Notes: generated from the letters alone by a model not told the origin. A stretch of 64,000 nt of DNA from Tipula vernalis (GCA_958295665.1 OY282559.1:266080057-266144056), one strand, 5' to 3'. Numbered from the stretch's first letter, positions 10,402 to 23,919 are shown. Program-made: numbers and translations.

Positions 10402-13005
10402 TTATTTAATAACCTTCAGACAATCCCATACCAGCCTTGACTCAACGATACAAGACCTAAGAGTCTTTAAGGCCGATTGGCTGTCTATATAAATCTTTGC
10501 ATCGTTTGGGTCTTTTCCTATGCCTATCCTAGCGCAAAGTTCTATAACATGTACTTCTGCTTGAAAAACGGTAGCATTGGTACCCAAGGACTTCGAGACG
10601 CCATTCCCGTGTATTCCTATCCCCGCCCCATCTTCCGTTTTTGATCCATTTGTAAACCATACCATAGATCCTCGCTCAAAGCTTGGTTTACCTGCACTCC
10701 ACACATCCCGGTCAGGTAACCTAACACAGAATGGTTTGTGGAAGTCCAGTTTAGCTGGCATACAGTCGGAAGGCATTTCTAAGGTAGGGTTTGTCTGAAA
10801 TTCCTTAAGGATTTCCAGATGACCCACCATATTGCCTGGTTTGATATTTCCTTCCGCCTGCATTTTCAGGGCCATAATTGCAGCATCCTTTTTAACATGC
10901 AGGTGTAATGGTGTCAGTCCTAGAAGTGACTCCATCGCTGCGGTTGGACAAGTTTTCTTTGAGCCCGTAACACCGATGCAGGCTATACGCTGAACCTTAT
11001 TCAATAAAGTTTGCGTTGCCTTCTGCTCCGTTTTAGGCCACCGTACAACCGATGCGTAGGTGACCATATGCCTAATGATTGTAAGAAATGACCAGTAGAT
11101 TATTTTTGGTTGTAGTTCACAAGTACACTCATAGAGTCTTTGACAGGCCCAGAAAGCCTTGGTGGCTCTATCTTGAACTTTCAACAAATGTTGCTTCCAT
11201 AGTTCAGTTTTTGATCTAGGATAACCCCTAGATATTTAACCTCGCTGGAAAAACAAACAGTAGTACCGTTTAACGAGGGAGCTGTAAGCGCGAGCTTTTT
11301 CCTCCTCGTAAAAGGAACAATGACAGTTTTGTTTGGATTGACACTGAGTCCTTCCTGTTAACACCACTGCCATATTATATTGAATGCATTTTGCATGCGA
11401 TCAGAAATGATCTCATCAAACTTGCCTCTGTTTATGATAGCCACATCATCCGCATAGCCCTGGACATCAAACCCATGGCTACTCAGAAGGACGAGTAGTC
11501 TGTCAATAACCAATGACCTCAAAAGAGGAGATAGTATGCCTCCTTGGGGACAGCCCTTTACGGCCCTGATGGTTACTGACTTGCCACATAGTCTGGCAGT
11601 AATCTCACGATGTTCCAGCGTGGAACGGATCCACCTAATTGTAGAAAGCGGAACCCCTTTTTCCATTGCTGCCCTCTCTATAGATCCATAGGAGGTAATA
11701 TCAAACGCCCCCTCAATGTGCACAAAGGGCAATTTCTTTATATGTCACTGCTTTTTCAATCCTCGTGACTAGACCGCTAAGGGCCATATTCGCAGTGGAT
11801 TTACCAGTTTGATACGCAAACTGGTAAATCCACTGTGGACCTCACTTCTTATTTGATAGTCCAGGATTTTTTCCATCGTCTTCAATAGAAACGATGTGAG
11901 GCTAATTGGCCGATATGCCTTGGCCTGGGTGTCTGGATGACCCCCCCCCCCCCGCCCTTTGATATAAAGACCACATTTACCTTCCTACTCGGAATGTAGT
12001 TATAAGCATAACTTGCCCGAAACATTTAGATCAAGCTGGGGAGTATTTCCTCAATACCTTTTTGAAGTAAAGCTGGAAAGATACCATCCCCTCCAGCGCA
12101 TTTGAAAGGTTTGAAAAACCAAATAGCCCATCGCACCTTGCCGGGTGTGAATATTTTACCCCAGATCCTACTGTGAGGCGCATAAGGCCACCTCACTTGA
12201 GGGATCATGCGGGTCCTCTTGGGCTCCTACCACTACTGAATCCGGAAAGTGGGTCTCTAGCAGTATCTCTAAGGTTTCCTTCCGGTTTCCAGTGAACCTC
12301 CCATCTTGCTTCTGGAAAAGTCCTAAACCATTTGAATGATCCCTGGAAAGGACTTTCTGGAGACGAGCTGCAGAGGGCAATTCATTGATTCCCTCAAAGA
12401 AATTCCTCCAGGTAGCCCTTTTGGATCTTCTTAATTCGAGATTATATTCCGTTAAGGGCATCTTATACTACTCGCCCCATTCACCGGTGCGTTTAGCCTT
12501 GTTGAATAATCTTCTCGATTTTTCCTCAGTTTACCCAGCGTCCCGTTCTACCAAGGGACCATCTTTGTGAACTCCCTTCGCTTAACCGAGCAGCTGTTCT
12601 CGTAAGCCAAATGTATAGAATTATGCAGCTGGTTTGAACAGATCTCCAAACCCTCTGGATACTCTATGTTCACCACAGCCGAGGGCATTTCTGATTCGAG
12701 TGAGATTCTATAAGAGTCCAAGTCGGTTAGTTTTGGAATTTTGATTTCCTGCCGCTGTATGGTCTCGGCCGCCAAATCGAATCTGATGTACAAGTGATCC
12801 GATATGAGGCCTCTTCAGACTCATGCCAGTTTTTGACCAAGTCGCTGAAATGCGGACTAGCAAGTATCAAATCTAGGACCTCTCGCCTAATCTCATTTAT
12901 AAAAGTAGGTTTCCTTCCCCTATTGACAATGACTACATTATTTGAGATCAGAAATTCAAAAAGGTACTCACCCCTGTCATTGATGTCCGTGCTACCTCAC
13001 ACCGA
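10402..13005 (-). pseudogene. I-group LINE ORF2 (endonuclease C-part, RT, RNase H), degenerate
   Basis: Reading on the minus strand from 13005: the end of an APE-type endonuclease (REVLDL motif, about 12850-12990), the endonuclease-RT linker (about 12170-12790), reverse transcriptase with GYADDVAI (about 11440-11460) and GCPQGGILSP (about 11540-11570), a thumb with WPKTEQ, then RNase H (VWFTNGSK near 10650; DSQSALKTLRS near 10430). There are several frameshifts, a C-run at 11942-11954, and an inverted duplication at 11793-11836. The copy stops abruptly at 10402 inside RNase H and lacks a 3' tail, so it was rearranged after insertion. It is 5'-truncated too. Confidence 0.85.
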
Positions 13006-13009
13006 ACAG

Positions 13010-13375
13010 ACTAACAATACATCATTGAACAGACTTTCTTCTCCTCTAGTGCTTCCTCGAGTATATTGGTTATTCTATGTGCTTTATGAATTATTGAGTG
13101 TTGATTATGAAAACCAAAGTCAAGATTTGGGATCAAGTTTTTTCAAAATAAATCAATATATCAATAAATTAGGAAAAAATGTTTTTCATCGTCTCTACCT
13201 TTAAATCATTTATATACATAAAAATCTTTCAATTCTTTGATCTCTCTTCTTTATTGTTGAGTGAGAGCCCTTGTTTGCTGCTATATTCTTCTCGTTCTTC
13301 TTTCTTCTGCTAGGTGTTCTCTAATTTCCATAGGGTAGTTTTTCCCCTTTATTTTCTTTTTAATTTCAGGCATAC
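13010..13375 (-). repeat. Jockey-type LINE fragment, duplicate of part of 14927-15830
   Basis: The first half (about 13020-13165) parallels 14927-15070 and the second half (13230-13375) parallels 15645-15825, with the intervening part missing. This is an internally deleted relic of the same LINE family, abutting the I-group LINE at about 13008. No usable frame. Confidence 0.7.
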
Positions 13376-14180
13376 ATATATCTTTTACCAATTTGTGAAC
13401 TTTTCTGTATAATTGCTACTCGTTCCTTAATGGAACCATAAAGTTTCCAGTTTCTGAACATTTGAAATTATTTTTGTTAGGTATCGATTTATTTCAAAAT
13501 AAGCAGTCACAAGAAACAACCACAGATTTTGCGAGTTTGGCAAGGTTTTATTCGTTAACTCGTAGTTTATTTCACGATTTGCTTAGTACAACTAATTAAG
13601 AAGCACGTTTGCGGTGGTGATAGTTACAAAATAGAGGCAGCCAATAAGGATTGCCACTCTTCTAGAATAAAACGAAAGAACTTTATTCGTTCGAATAAAA
13701 GTTCTAAACAAAATACCGGAGAAGTGCGATTGGCGGGAAGATTTTACTCAGATGAAAAGATTTGTAATACATAAAATTCAGAATCGTTAATGATGCCTTA
13801 TCGTGTAACAGATTTTTAGCACACAAGTTGATAATTAATAAATGTGTTAATAGATTTTTGTTTAAAATATCGTTTGTATTTATACAAATAAATGTTAAGG
13901 AAAGAATTAGGAATAGAACGGCTTAGGACAATTGATTCCAGTTAAGATATTGCGCCCGATTACGGGATAATTAAATTCATGTTAAATTATTTTATTCGCT
14001 CTAAATCTGGCGTATTATTGACCCGATTCTGACTGACCCTTCATAATAATTATACATTTTTTTTAAAATAAATTTTTTCATTTATTTTATGTAATTACAA
14101 TCTAGTCTCCTGGACTAATGAGCAATTTCTATCTGACTTAATTTACTACTTAATTTACTCCTCTTAGCGGAGCCTGTCTT
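13376..14180. other. Gene-free AT-rich stretch
   Basis: No coding region or known repeat is recognised. Some sequence is less AT-rich (13620-13760 and 13910-14040) and could be an old LTR or 3' UTR remnant, but no ends were found. Confidence 0.3.
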
Positions 14181-15990
14181 CATGGATTTAATTTAAGATG
14201 AGGTTCACTTTAAGGTCCCTATGGAGGTCATTGTTCCTGACATACCAAGGTACATCAACGATGTTCCTTAATACCATATTCTCAAATCTCTGGATGATAT
14301 TAACGTTGCTTTTACAACCCCAAAGCTGAATACCATTAGTCCAAATCGGTTTCAATATTTGCTTATAAAGTAGAAGCTTGTTGTATGTATGTTGATAAAG
14401 AAGAGTTCCTTCCCATCAGTCAATACATTTTTCTGTATTTAAGTCTTAATTTTTCACTTTTCTTCTTGACGTATGTGCTTTCACCTGGTACCTAGCTGTG
14501 TTCGCATCCGGTATTATTTCTCCATTTATGGTAATCGGATTATATTCGAATCGTCTCTTTGTAAAGTTGATCTGAACTGATTTAGTTTCATTTAGTTTTA
14601 TTCTCCATCTTTTTGTCCATTTCTATATTTGAGTTATAGCTGATTGTAACTTCTGTGTTGATTCTTCATTGCTTTTTCCAACAAAAAAATAATGTAGGAA
14701 TATCATAAGTGCATAGTAGATATAAAAATGGCCCTAATACACTGCCCTGTGGAACTCCTGCGTTGATTTCTTTCAATGCAGAAAAGATATCATCTAGCTT
14801 AATCCTGAAGAAACTATCTTTCAAGTAAGATTCCAGTATTTTAGCAAAATGATTTGGTAGAAGATTTCTCATCTTGTGGTTAAGTCCTTCATGCCACACT
14901 CTATCAAACGCTTGTGCACCAAACTAGACTAGAAATACTGTTAAACAGAATTTTTTCTCCACTTGTGCTTTCTCAATTATACTGGTTATTCTGTGTACTT
15001 GATCAATTGTTGATTGTTGGTTACGAAAACCGAACTGATGATTTGGGATCTAGTTTTTACTCTCGATTATCGAATTTAACCTTTTTACCAGAAGTATCTC
15101 AAAGAGTTTGGACATGACTGGCAATATCGAAATTGGCCTATAACACGAGGTTATGTGTGGTGGTTTCCCAGGTTTTAAGATCATTATTACTTCTGCAACT
15201 TTCCACAAGCTTGGTACAATTTTATTCTAAATGCTGCATTTATAAGATTGGTGAGCTTCACCAGAGCTTTTCTTGGCAGTTTTTCTAAGATTTCTGCAGT
15301 AATAAGATCGTACCCAGGAGCTTTCTTTTGTGTTCATATTAGCTTTTATCTCACGCATGACTTTTTTTGGTGTTGTCGCTGGATTTCTTTACTATTGTAC
15401 AGCTTCTTCAGCTATTATTTCGGCTTCCAACGTTTAGTCTTCATGTGGCTGGAATATTTTCTCGAGGTGTTCAGCCAATTCTCGAGCATTGTCTTCATTA
15501 TTTCTAGCCCATTTCTCACCTGCTATTCTTATTGGAGGATTCTGCATTATTGGTCTTTTAATTCTTTTGGTTGCTTTCCAAAGAGAGTAATCAATATTGT
15601 TAGTTATCCTTAGTTAATTTTCTTAAATAGTTGCTGATTGATTCATCTTTCAATTCTTTGATCTCTCTTCTTAATTGTTGAGTGAGATTTTTCAAATGAG
15701 TTTTATCTTAAGGGGGCCCTTGTTTGTTGTCATACTCATATCACTCTTCTTTTTTCTGCTATGAGTTCCCTAATTTTCATAGGGTAGTTGTTTCCCTTGA
15801 TTTTCTTTTTAATTTCAGTATTCCGTTTCCATTTTTTTTCTCCTACCTTTAACTCTTATCCACTCAGTTTCTCGAGCTAGTTCTTCTTCGTCCGTATAGT
15901 ACTCTTGTGGAGTTGTATTCTGGTTAGGTGTAGAACCGATGTCCTCCGTTGGCTTAAGAGCTTTAACTTCGTTTTCAAGCGACTACATAC
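14181..15990 (-). pseudogene. Jockey-clade LINE ORF2, heavily decayed
   Basis: Minus-strand similarity in pieces. A pre-RT segment with motifs PPIRIAGEKWARNNE and AEHLEKIFQPH lies near 15420-15540. An RT core with HEGLNHKMRNLLP and GVPQGSVLGPFLYL is at 14666-14899, open over 77 aa. The C-terminal tail has KPIWTNGIQLWGCKS and RNIVDVPWYVRNNDLHRDL at about 14190-14380. These are typical of Jockey elements. Many stops and gaps; no poly(A) or TSD was identified. Confidence 0.8.
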
Positions 15991-16615
15991 GCTCGTGATT
16001 TCTACATAGTTGCAGCGCTGGGGTGTAGACCACGAGATACATGGCTATAGACGTTCAAGCCCTACCCTATTGAAGCGCACCCAACACCCATAATTAAACA
16101 TAAAAAAATATATTTTATGGAATTGGTTTGGCACGCCAATAACCAATTAAATACTTGTGAACACTGCTCTATACGCTATTGAACTTACCTACATAAAAGT
16201 GGATTCATAAAAATCCCTTTTTGGCCAAACTGGAATTTCATAATATATTTTGGACGAAAACCATTTATGCACAAATCAAATTTTACTATTTGGTTCCATT
16301 AAACTGTAAGACCCGATTTTATGAACGCGGATAGAAGATTAAAGTACTTTTCATACAAGACGCATCGGCTTTGAGCTTCAAAAACAAAAATTCTTTAATT
16401 CATTTTTGAATTATGTAAATTGGTTTCATTTGATTGATAATGTTTTAAGTGATAATTTTAAAAAAATCAAAATTTATTGCAATGAAGATATCAATAAAGC
16501 TAAGGCAATGCGTTCTGTACTCGACAGCAACATTTTAAAGCATAGCATAAAGCAAGTATTTTGTAAACATAACATAAAAATCAGATTTTTGGCACAGAAA
16601 TATATGGTTCTAAGT
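15990..16615. other. Gene-free stretch
   Basis: AT-rich DNA without a recognisable gene. One short open stretch at 16406-16627 has no family resemblance I can name. The 13-bp target duplication of the next retroposon starts at 16616. Confidence 0.3.
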
Positions 16616-16628
16616 CATCCGCAATGTA

Positions 16629-17381
16629 TTATTATTATTATTGGGGGGGGGCCATGCGGGCGATCAGCCACTTCGCACTGCGACCTAAAAGATCTATTGT
16701 GCTGGCCCCTGCTTAATTATCCGTCCAGTCAATATTCAGGTTCTTAATGAACCTGAAAATACTGCCTCCCGGTAAGTGATACATACTATCTGGGCTTATT
16801 GCTCTCCCTCCTAGATGTTTACTACAGCATGTAGTTCCGCTAGAAAGACGGTAGCATTGGAGCTCAAGGATCTCGAGAGGGTTGTCCCACTCCCGTATAT
16901 TCCTACTCCTGCCCTGTATTCCGTTTGATTTTACTCTTACGAGTTGCTGGGTATTGAAAATCACCTGTAGGTCACCCAGCTTTACTACAGGAAGGCTAAA
17001 TAAAACTGGAGGGTGCCTGGTATCCAGAGTCCGCATATTTTGGGCTGATTAACCTATCAGCCATTCATCTTTCGGCATATGCTGTTCCACCTTAGATTAG
17101 GGTTTTTTGTCAAGGTTTTCTCCTTTAGCGCCGTACTTTAGCCTGTGCCAAATGGCCAAAAATGTGCCAAGTGGCCTTAGTTACCAGTGGTTGCCACGAG
17201 GAGGCAGTACGTACACTTGCGAATTGTGAACAGGTTACCCCTTACACAATTGTACCCATCACGCAGCTGCCTAATGACAAGACCAGAACAGCTCACGTGA
17301 TGCGCACCCTACTGGAAGGTTACGGAGCTGGTAGATTAATCTACTCAACTTTGATCCCCCCTCCAATAGACGCCAAACCAC
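16629..17381 (-). mobile_element. Short I-type retroposon, copy 1 (about 750 bp)
   Basis: Minus-strand element with a (TAA)n-type tail, seen as attattatt at about 16627-16642, flanked by the 13-bp TSD catccgcaatgta (16616-16628 and 17382-17394). About 300 bp derive from an I-group LINE RNase H (GSGTTLSRSLSSNATVFLAE in one minus frame near 16820-16890); the 5' part is not recognised. It shares both ends with the copy at 30393-31156. An open frame of 107 aa (16713-17036, minus) overlaps the RNase H relic in another frame and is also open in copy 2. Confidence 0.8.
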
Positions 17382-17394
17382 CATCCGCAATGTA

Positions 17395-18435
17395 ACGTGA
17401 TCGGGTTTTTCATTAAGGGTTTATAAGATATTGAGCTGATTTTTATTTCATAAGAAAGTATAATAGATACCATTAATTGTGGAACACAATATCATTCAAA
17501 TGTCCTCCACGGAAACGATTGCGCAGATATTCCAGCAATTTCGCGTTCGATGTTTGCTCTGAGAGCTTCTAAAGTCTGTGGCTCTGTGGCTTATTGGAAC
17601 AGACCATTGACTTGGTAGCCCCAAATAATAAAGTAAATAGCATGAACGAGGCGGCCAATTGCCTGGTCAATTTCTGGAGATAACCCCGTTCATCGAGCTT
17701 CGAACTCAATAAATCGATGGTTTGACCAGCTGTGTGGCATATGGCACCATCCTGCTGAAACCACTTCTCGGCCAAGTCCAATTCTTCCAATTTATCCCAC
17801 AAAAAACAGTCTGCATATCATGGTAGCAATTTCCATTAAACGTAACGGATTGTTTATTTTCGTCGAAATCCACATCAAACAGTCAATTTTTGCGGTTGTA
17901 ATGGTGTTTCGTGATTAGCTTCGTGTTGCTCGCTTAACCAAATGCCACAATTTTGCTTATTAGTGAAGCCGTTGAGTCAAAAATGAGCTTAATCGCTCAG
18001 AATGTTTGAGATAAAAATCAGGTTCTTCTTGAAGTTTGTTTAGAGCCCAATCAGAGAAGTTACGTCGCAGTGATGTTCGCCATATTGACGTTTGGGACAT
18101 GCAAAGTAATTCCTTTGTATTATTGGGACGGCAACATTATGAAGAAAATATGTTGATTCGAATTTTTCCACAAGACGTTCAATGGTTCGTCTATTAGGAC
18201 GATTATAACGACCGAAAGTTCGGACTAGCGTACGTAAAGTTGTGCTAACCGAACGCGAACTTTGATAAACAATTTGGACAATTTGTAGACGTTGTTGAAG
18301 CGTGTATTGTTCCATGATTAAATGGTAGAAACTGACGAGTTAAAACGTCAAAAGAAAACCGGAGTAAACTTCATGACTTACACAAGAAAATCTGGTACAA
18401 AAATGCGTCATCCTTAATGAAAAACACTGTACTTA
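17395..18435 (-). pseudogene. Mariner-like (DDE_3) transposase pseudogene with short TIRs
   Basis: The N-terminal HTH begins at 18315 (MEQYTLQQRLQIVQIVYQSS, then GRYNRPNRRTIERLVEKFE). The middle of the protein is scrambled. The second catalytic region is visible in WFQQDGAICHTAGQTIDLL (about 17700-17765), and a tail recalling SMVCSNKPQS lies near 17570-17600. Inverted ends GTTTTTCATTAAGG (about 17405-17418) and CCTTAATGAAAAAC (about 18411-18424) fit the TIRs of a one-kilobase element. Stops and frameshifts make it inactive. It belongs to the same broad group as the transposase split at 38988/44370. Confidence 0.75.
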
Positions 18436-18740
18436 AAGGGCCGCCAGTTGCTATATGAAGCTCCCTGTTCGAGATTGAAAGTCCAATTATATGGTCCAAT
18501 TAGAGCTCTTCGATGGTTTACTGTTAATGCTGGTCCTGTTACTGTTATTCTAGATGCAAGTTGAGCTTCTATGAGTTGCATAATATTCTCTTAATATAAT
18601 CATTTGATAAAACGGTCCTGGTGGCCGTTGTGACTCGAACACTTTCCTGTTCCGGTAGTCTTTCTTGATCATGACACTCTGTAACGTTTAATCACTCGAG
18701 AAATAGTTGTGTGTGCATCGTTTAGTGTTATAGCAATAGC
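18436..18740 (-). pseudogene. Possible Tc1-like helix-turn-helix relic
   Basis: On the minus strand, scattered phrases such as RVTTAT and ASRITVTGPALTVNHRRALI resemble the DNA-binding region of a Tc1-type transposase. No continuous frame and no ends were found. The call is weak. Confidence 0.3.
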
Positions 18741-18744
18741 ACAG

Positions 18745-21700
18745 AGTCAACTGGATGTTTGGCTCTGTACGCTTCGAAGACGGCTACAAACAACCTAAAC
18801 CGTCTTTTTACGATTAATGACTGGGATATAGCGCTCATACAGGAGCCTTGGACCAACAATGGGCAGATTAAAGGTTTTGCAGCCAATACAGGTAAGCTAG
18901 TCTACGACACGGCTGCAGATAGGCCGAGGATAGCAATTGTCTGTCGCTCAAGGCATAATATCTTCTATCAACCAATTTATTTCTAGGGACATCGCGGCTG
19001 TTTCAATAGAAATGCCCTTACCAAAAGGAGGCAGGAGGGTGATTAACATGGCTTCTGCATATTTCCCCGGGGATGAAAATGACTCCCCTCCAGAATTGAT
19101 ATAGAGCTTCGTGAATTATTACATGATTCATCACCAAAATTTAATCATTGATTGCGACGCTAATGCACACCACGTAGTCTGGGGAAGCAGCAACACCAAT
19201 TTTAGAGGTGAGCAACTTTTTGAATTCTGTCTTAGTAACAACTTAGCAGTAAACAAAAAAGGGAGTGATGCGACCTTTGTGAATGCGGTTAGGAGAGAGG
19301 TACTGGATCTTACCCTGTCTGACATGGGTACCTCCAGTGCAGTTGTGCCTCGACTGGCATGTATTCAAGAAAGCATCCCTCTCAGATCATATGTTCATCA
19401 GGTTTGATATCAATATCCCTTCGAGGCAAGAGTTGATGGTAAGGATAACAAAACGCACCAACTGGCCAGTCTATAACGACAGACTTTTGGATAACTTAGC
19501 TGGTCTACAGACCACGATAAACTCTTTCGAAGACGACGTTACAGAGGCAATAATTAATGCCTACCGCTCAAGCTCATCCCTGGTGCGTATTAGAGCCACA
19601 AGGGCTGTTTCTTGGTGGAACCAAAACTTAGAAAACATGAGACGAAATGTACGTAAACTTTTTAATAGCGCTAATAGGACGAACGATTGGACTACCTATC
19701 AGAATTCCCTTACCCAATACAACATAGCTCTTAGGCAGAGCAAAAGACTAAGCTGGAGAGACTTCTGTAAGAAAATAGACAAATTACCTATGGCGTGTCG
19801 ACTCCAGATGGCACTCTCCTTGGAGCATAGGAATCCCTTGGGATCTGTAAGGAAACCAAGTGGAGAGACAACCACACCCAGAGAGGAGACTCTGGAATGT
19901 CTAGTGAGAGGTCACTTCCCAGAATGTGTAGTACTGACGGATCAGGAAGAATCCAACGCAAGTAGCGTACATCCGTATCTGGTTGCAAAGGGAGCTCACG
20001 AGTTCTCGAGGCACTTTTTACGCCGGAACGGATAAGCTGGGCAGTCAAATCATTTGGCTCTTTCAAATCACCGGGAGGGGACTGCGTTACCCGGCTTTTT
20101 TACAGCAAGGCCTGCATACTTTGTTGCCTTATCTTACTATACTCTTTAGAGCCAGCTACAGTTTGGAATATGTTCCAAAATGCTGGAGGGAGGTTCGGGT
20201 GATTTTTATCGCAAAAGCGGGGAAAAGATCCCGAGAGGAGATTAGGTCTTATACACCTATTAGCCTCACATCATTTTTACTGAAAACCATGGAGGAAATT
20301 CTGGGACTTTTTATCAGATCCAACACTCTCCAAAGATACCCTCTTGACTCTAGGCAACACGCCTACCAAGCAGGGAAATTAACAGAAACAGCTCTACATG
20401 GGCTGACAACGGAAATCGAAGATACGCTCCGGAATAAAGAATTATTACTATGCTCCTTCATTGATATCCAGGGAGGTTTTGATAATACTAATTTCGATGT
20501 AATTCAGGAACAATCACTAACAAGGTGTATAGACCCCTCCACCGTAAGGTGGATTATAAACACGCTAAAAAACAGCGGCCGCCAGGGGTTGCCCCCAGGG
20601 AGGTGTTCTCTTTCCCTTATTGTGGCTGATCGTGATGGATCAATTACTTACCAGACTGAGAAATTTAGACTCCTCGAACATTACCTATGTGGACGACCTA
20701 GTCTTTATGGTTAGGGGCAGATTCGCAAATACAGTAGGGGAAAGAATTCAACAAGCTCTAGAGGTAGTAAATGATTGGTGCACGGAGGTGGGCCTTACGG
20801 TAAATCTTAACAAGGTCAACTGCACTCTCTTTACTAACCGGAGGAAAACTGTCCTTTCGCCGATAGTTCTGCGGGGGGGGGGGAGGAGGGAGTAACTCTC
20901 CAGCTGTCGACAGAGGTTAAATATCTGGTTGTCGTACTTAATCAGAAATTGACATGGAATCCCCACTTAAATCATATTACAAACAAGGCGAATAAGGCCT
21001 ACTTCACCTGCCAAAGAATGATTGGCAAAACGTGGGGACTGAGCCCACAAATGTTGGTTTGGCTCTACCGGGCCATCATAAGACCTATGGTCTCTTATGC
21101 GACGTTTGTGTGGTGGCCAAAGACGGAGCAGACTGGTGCACGGAGGATACTGGACAAGATCCAGAGGTTAATCTGTGTGGGTGCAACTGGAGCAATGAGG
21201 ACTTGTCCAACAGCTGCCCTTGAGAGAATACTGGGGCTCTCACCACTGCACCTACACATTAAAAAAATAGCCGGTTCAAGAAGTCTAAGCCTAAAAATTA
21301 TAGCCAAAATTAAAACCATAAGGCCAGGACACAACAGTATCCTACATAAATATTAAATTTTAAGGAGGAATTGATCCAACTATCGGATTTGATGGTAAGG
21401 ACAATCGACTGTCGAAGGAATTTTACCATTAGTTTGCCGGATAGGGCACTGGTAGAGAATATTATCTCCTCCCACCCCCGGCATGCTTCTGTATGGTAAA
21501 CGGATGGGTCAAAAACAAACGGAGGTACCGGTGCAGGGATAGTCGGGCCCGACCTAGAACTATGTATACCACTGGATAGCACCCCAACAGTTTTTCAGGC
21601 AGAGACCCTTGCTATTGAGGTTTGTGTGCTTCAATGTCTCAAAAACAAATATAAGAAAACCGAGATCTATATAATCTCGGACACCCAGGCAGCTCTGCAA

Positions 21701-22371
21701 GGCTTAGGAGTTTCAGTGTTCAACTCGAAATTGATCTAAAGGATAAAGTAAAACAAAGTCACCCTTTTGTGGTCTCCTGGCCACTCCACTATTCAAGGGA
21801 AATGAGGCAGCAGACCGATGTGCAAAAATGGGAGCAAGCCGAGATTTCCTGAGTCCCAGTCCTAGTATTGCTTTTTCCAAAACCCACTTGGCAGATGGTA
21901 TAAGGGACTGGGAGCAGAACTATAGGAAATTACTCTGGGAGTTCTCCATTGGGATGAGATAGATCAAGAAATTATTCAGTTATAATATTTTCCGTCTGGG
22001 AGAGGCACCGAGGATGGACCGCCAATCCCTAAGATCCCTTACCTGATTTTTAACAGGGCGCGGCCCTTTTAACGACCATCTACATAAAATGGGAAGGTCC
22101 CTTACGGACCAGTGCAGATTCTGTGACTGCGGTAAGGATACATCGGAACACCTACTCTTCACATGCGATGCTATCATCCTAAAACGATTTAAGTTCCTTA
22201 ATGCATACATAATCCAGTGGCCTAATGCCGACCCACTGGATATGCATCAGGTAGCGGCGTTTATCAAGGACATAGACCTACATTTCACGTAGGAATCTCT
22301 AGGGATGCACAATAGGCCCCAATGGTCGCAGTGCTCGAGCTACAAACACCCACCCTTTTGGAAAAAAAAAT
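18745..22371 (+). pseudogene. I-group LINE ORF2, nearly full-length but frameshifted
   Basis: Plus strand, domains in order. APE endonuclease: LNRLFTINDWDIALIQEPW near 18790-18855; CDANAHHVVWGSSNTNFRG near 19150-19210; REVLDLTL near 19300. Linker: 19420-19990. RT: frames around 19990-20895 with TYVDDLVF near 20685-20705. Thumb: WPKTEQTGARRILDKIQRL near 21115-21170. RNase H: TDGSKTNGGTGAGI near 21503-21545; SDTQAALQGLG near 21680-21710. C-terminal knuckle: CRFCDCGKDTSEHLLFTC at about 22113-22166, ending with a stop at about 22290. A short A-run at 22362-22370 may be the tail. Frameshifts include one in a G-run at 20873-20882. ORF1 was not seen. Confidence 0.85.
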
Positions 22372-23919
22372 TGCACGGTGGGACCACTCTTCTTCGGCCA
22401 GAGTAACGCTGTTACAAAATCGTCGCGGCTTAAATTTCTTGTCGTTCATTTAAACAAAATTGAGTAGAATAATTTATCCATAGGGAACCGGGCATATGGT
22501 TAAAATAAAAAGCCTTTCAAAAAAATACACAGTAAAGGAATTCTTATTAAGTACAATCCAAAAATAAAAGGCTGCTACATAATTTCTTATCATCCTTGCG
22601 CACCGAGGACCAATGCTAAGCGGCTTTTGCGAGCCCTCTATTTTAGAATGTGAATAATTATTAAAAATACAAAAGTTTTTGAAAAATTTACTAATTTCTA
22701 TGAATGTTAGAATTTCAAAAAATCGTCGAAGCGGGGGTGTGATGCCGGCAGCCCCCATCCTCTAAGGCATAACACGAATTCAAATAAATATCTTATGTTC
22801 CTACAAAATTTTTAAGGAGATGTGTTAGAGCATACGTAATATTAATAACCACAATTGTAAATATAATATTTTAATGTGACCATTCGTGTAAAATGTTTAA
22901 TTGTTTAGTAAATTAAATAAATTATCAGTATTCAAAGTATTTCTAATAATTTGATCACCACACCCACACTGTATATAAAAAAATTAAATATTATTAATAA
23001 TCTTTATTAGAATTATATTTTTTCGAACATTTTCTGTCAAAGAAAAAAAGTCAAACAAATCTCTACATAAAAACGTCATAATATTAAAAATATTAGTGTG
23101 TGAGAGAATTTTTTATTTATGTAAATGTATTAGTTGGACACCCATAAAATGTTCTCGATTTGAAACTTTTTATCAATAATTATGGTCCACAAGCACAGAT
23201 GCAACGATTTTGTAAATAAAATCTTGACTGGCAAGGTAGAGAGTCTCGTTCACACAACAACCGATTTTATATTTTTATCTCCATATATTTTTGATGATAA
23301 ATGGAATAGTGGTTTTAATGCATTGTTTTTTTAGAGTGGTATTCCTATTTTCTTAAAATTAAAATTAAATTAAATTAAAATAAAAGAAAATTAATTTAAT
23401 TTTAAAATATTTTGGAAGTTACGCATTTAATTTTAAATTTAAAATGGAAATAAATAAAATTCACAAAAAAAAAAAAAAATCAAAAAGCTCTAGAAGAAAA
23501 TGGCGCTGCTCACAAAAGCGGTAAATAGGTAAACTTTAGCCAATAATTTTTATAATTCTATATTTTCTATGAAAATAAATTTACGATTTTTTTTTTGCCA
23601 AATATCATTCATAAAAAACGTATGGTGGAAAATCAATTTTTTGGCTGACCTTGCGCACTTCGTACCGCATACAACGAAAACAAGAGAATTTTGCTACCTA
23701 AATTTAGGAGACATGTAATAATATTTTTTTTTTCTGTGCATTGTCTTATTAAAAATATTAAAAATATATAATTAATAAAAATGTAATTACAAAAAAATGC
23801 ATATAAAGTCAGAGTGATTTCTAGTAATAATTATAATTAATAGTTACACACTTAAATTAATAGTAATTTTAGTGAACAGAATTAAATAAATATAAGGAAA
23901 ATACCTACAATAATTAAAG
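22372..23919. other. Gene-free AT-rich DNA upstream of the ENT4-like gene
   Basis: Nothing coding is recognised. It has poly(A)/poly(T) runs (23465-23480, 23588-23596) and AT-only tracts at 23350-23460. The 5' UTR and promoter of the transporter gene should lie in the last few hundred bases; no TATA box was picked out. Confidence 0.4.

Noticed and set aside
17162..17395. 77-aa plus-strand ORF, and its equivalent at 30960-31244
   Set aside because: They lie in the head of the short retroposon, in the antisense direction, and differ between copies.
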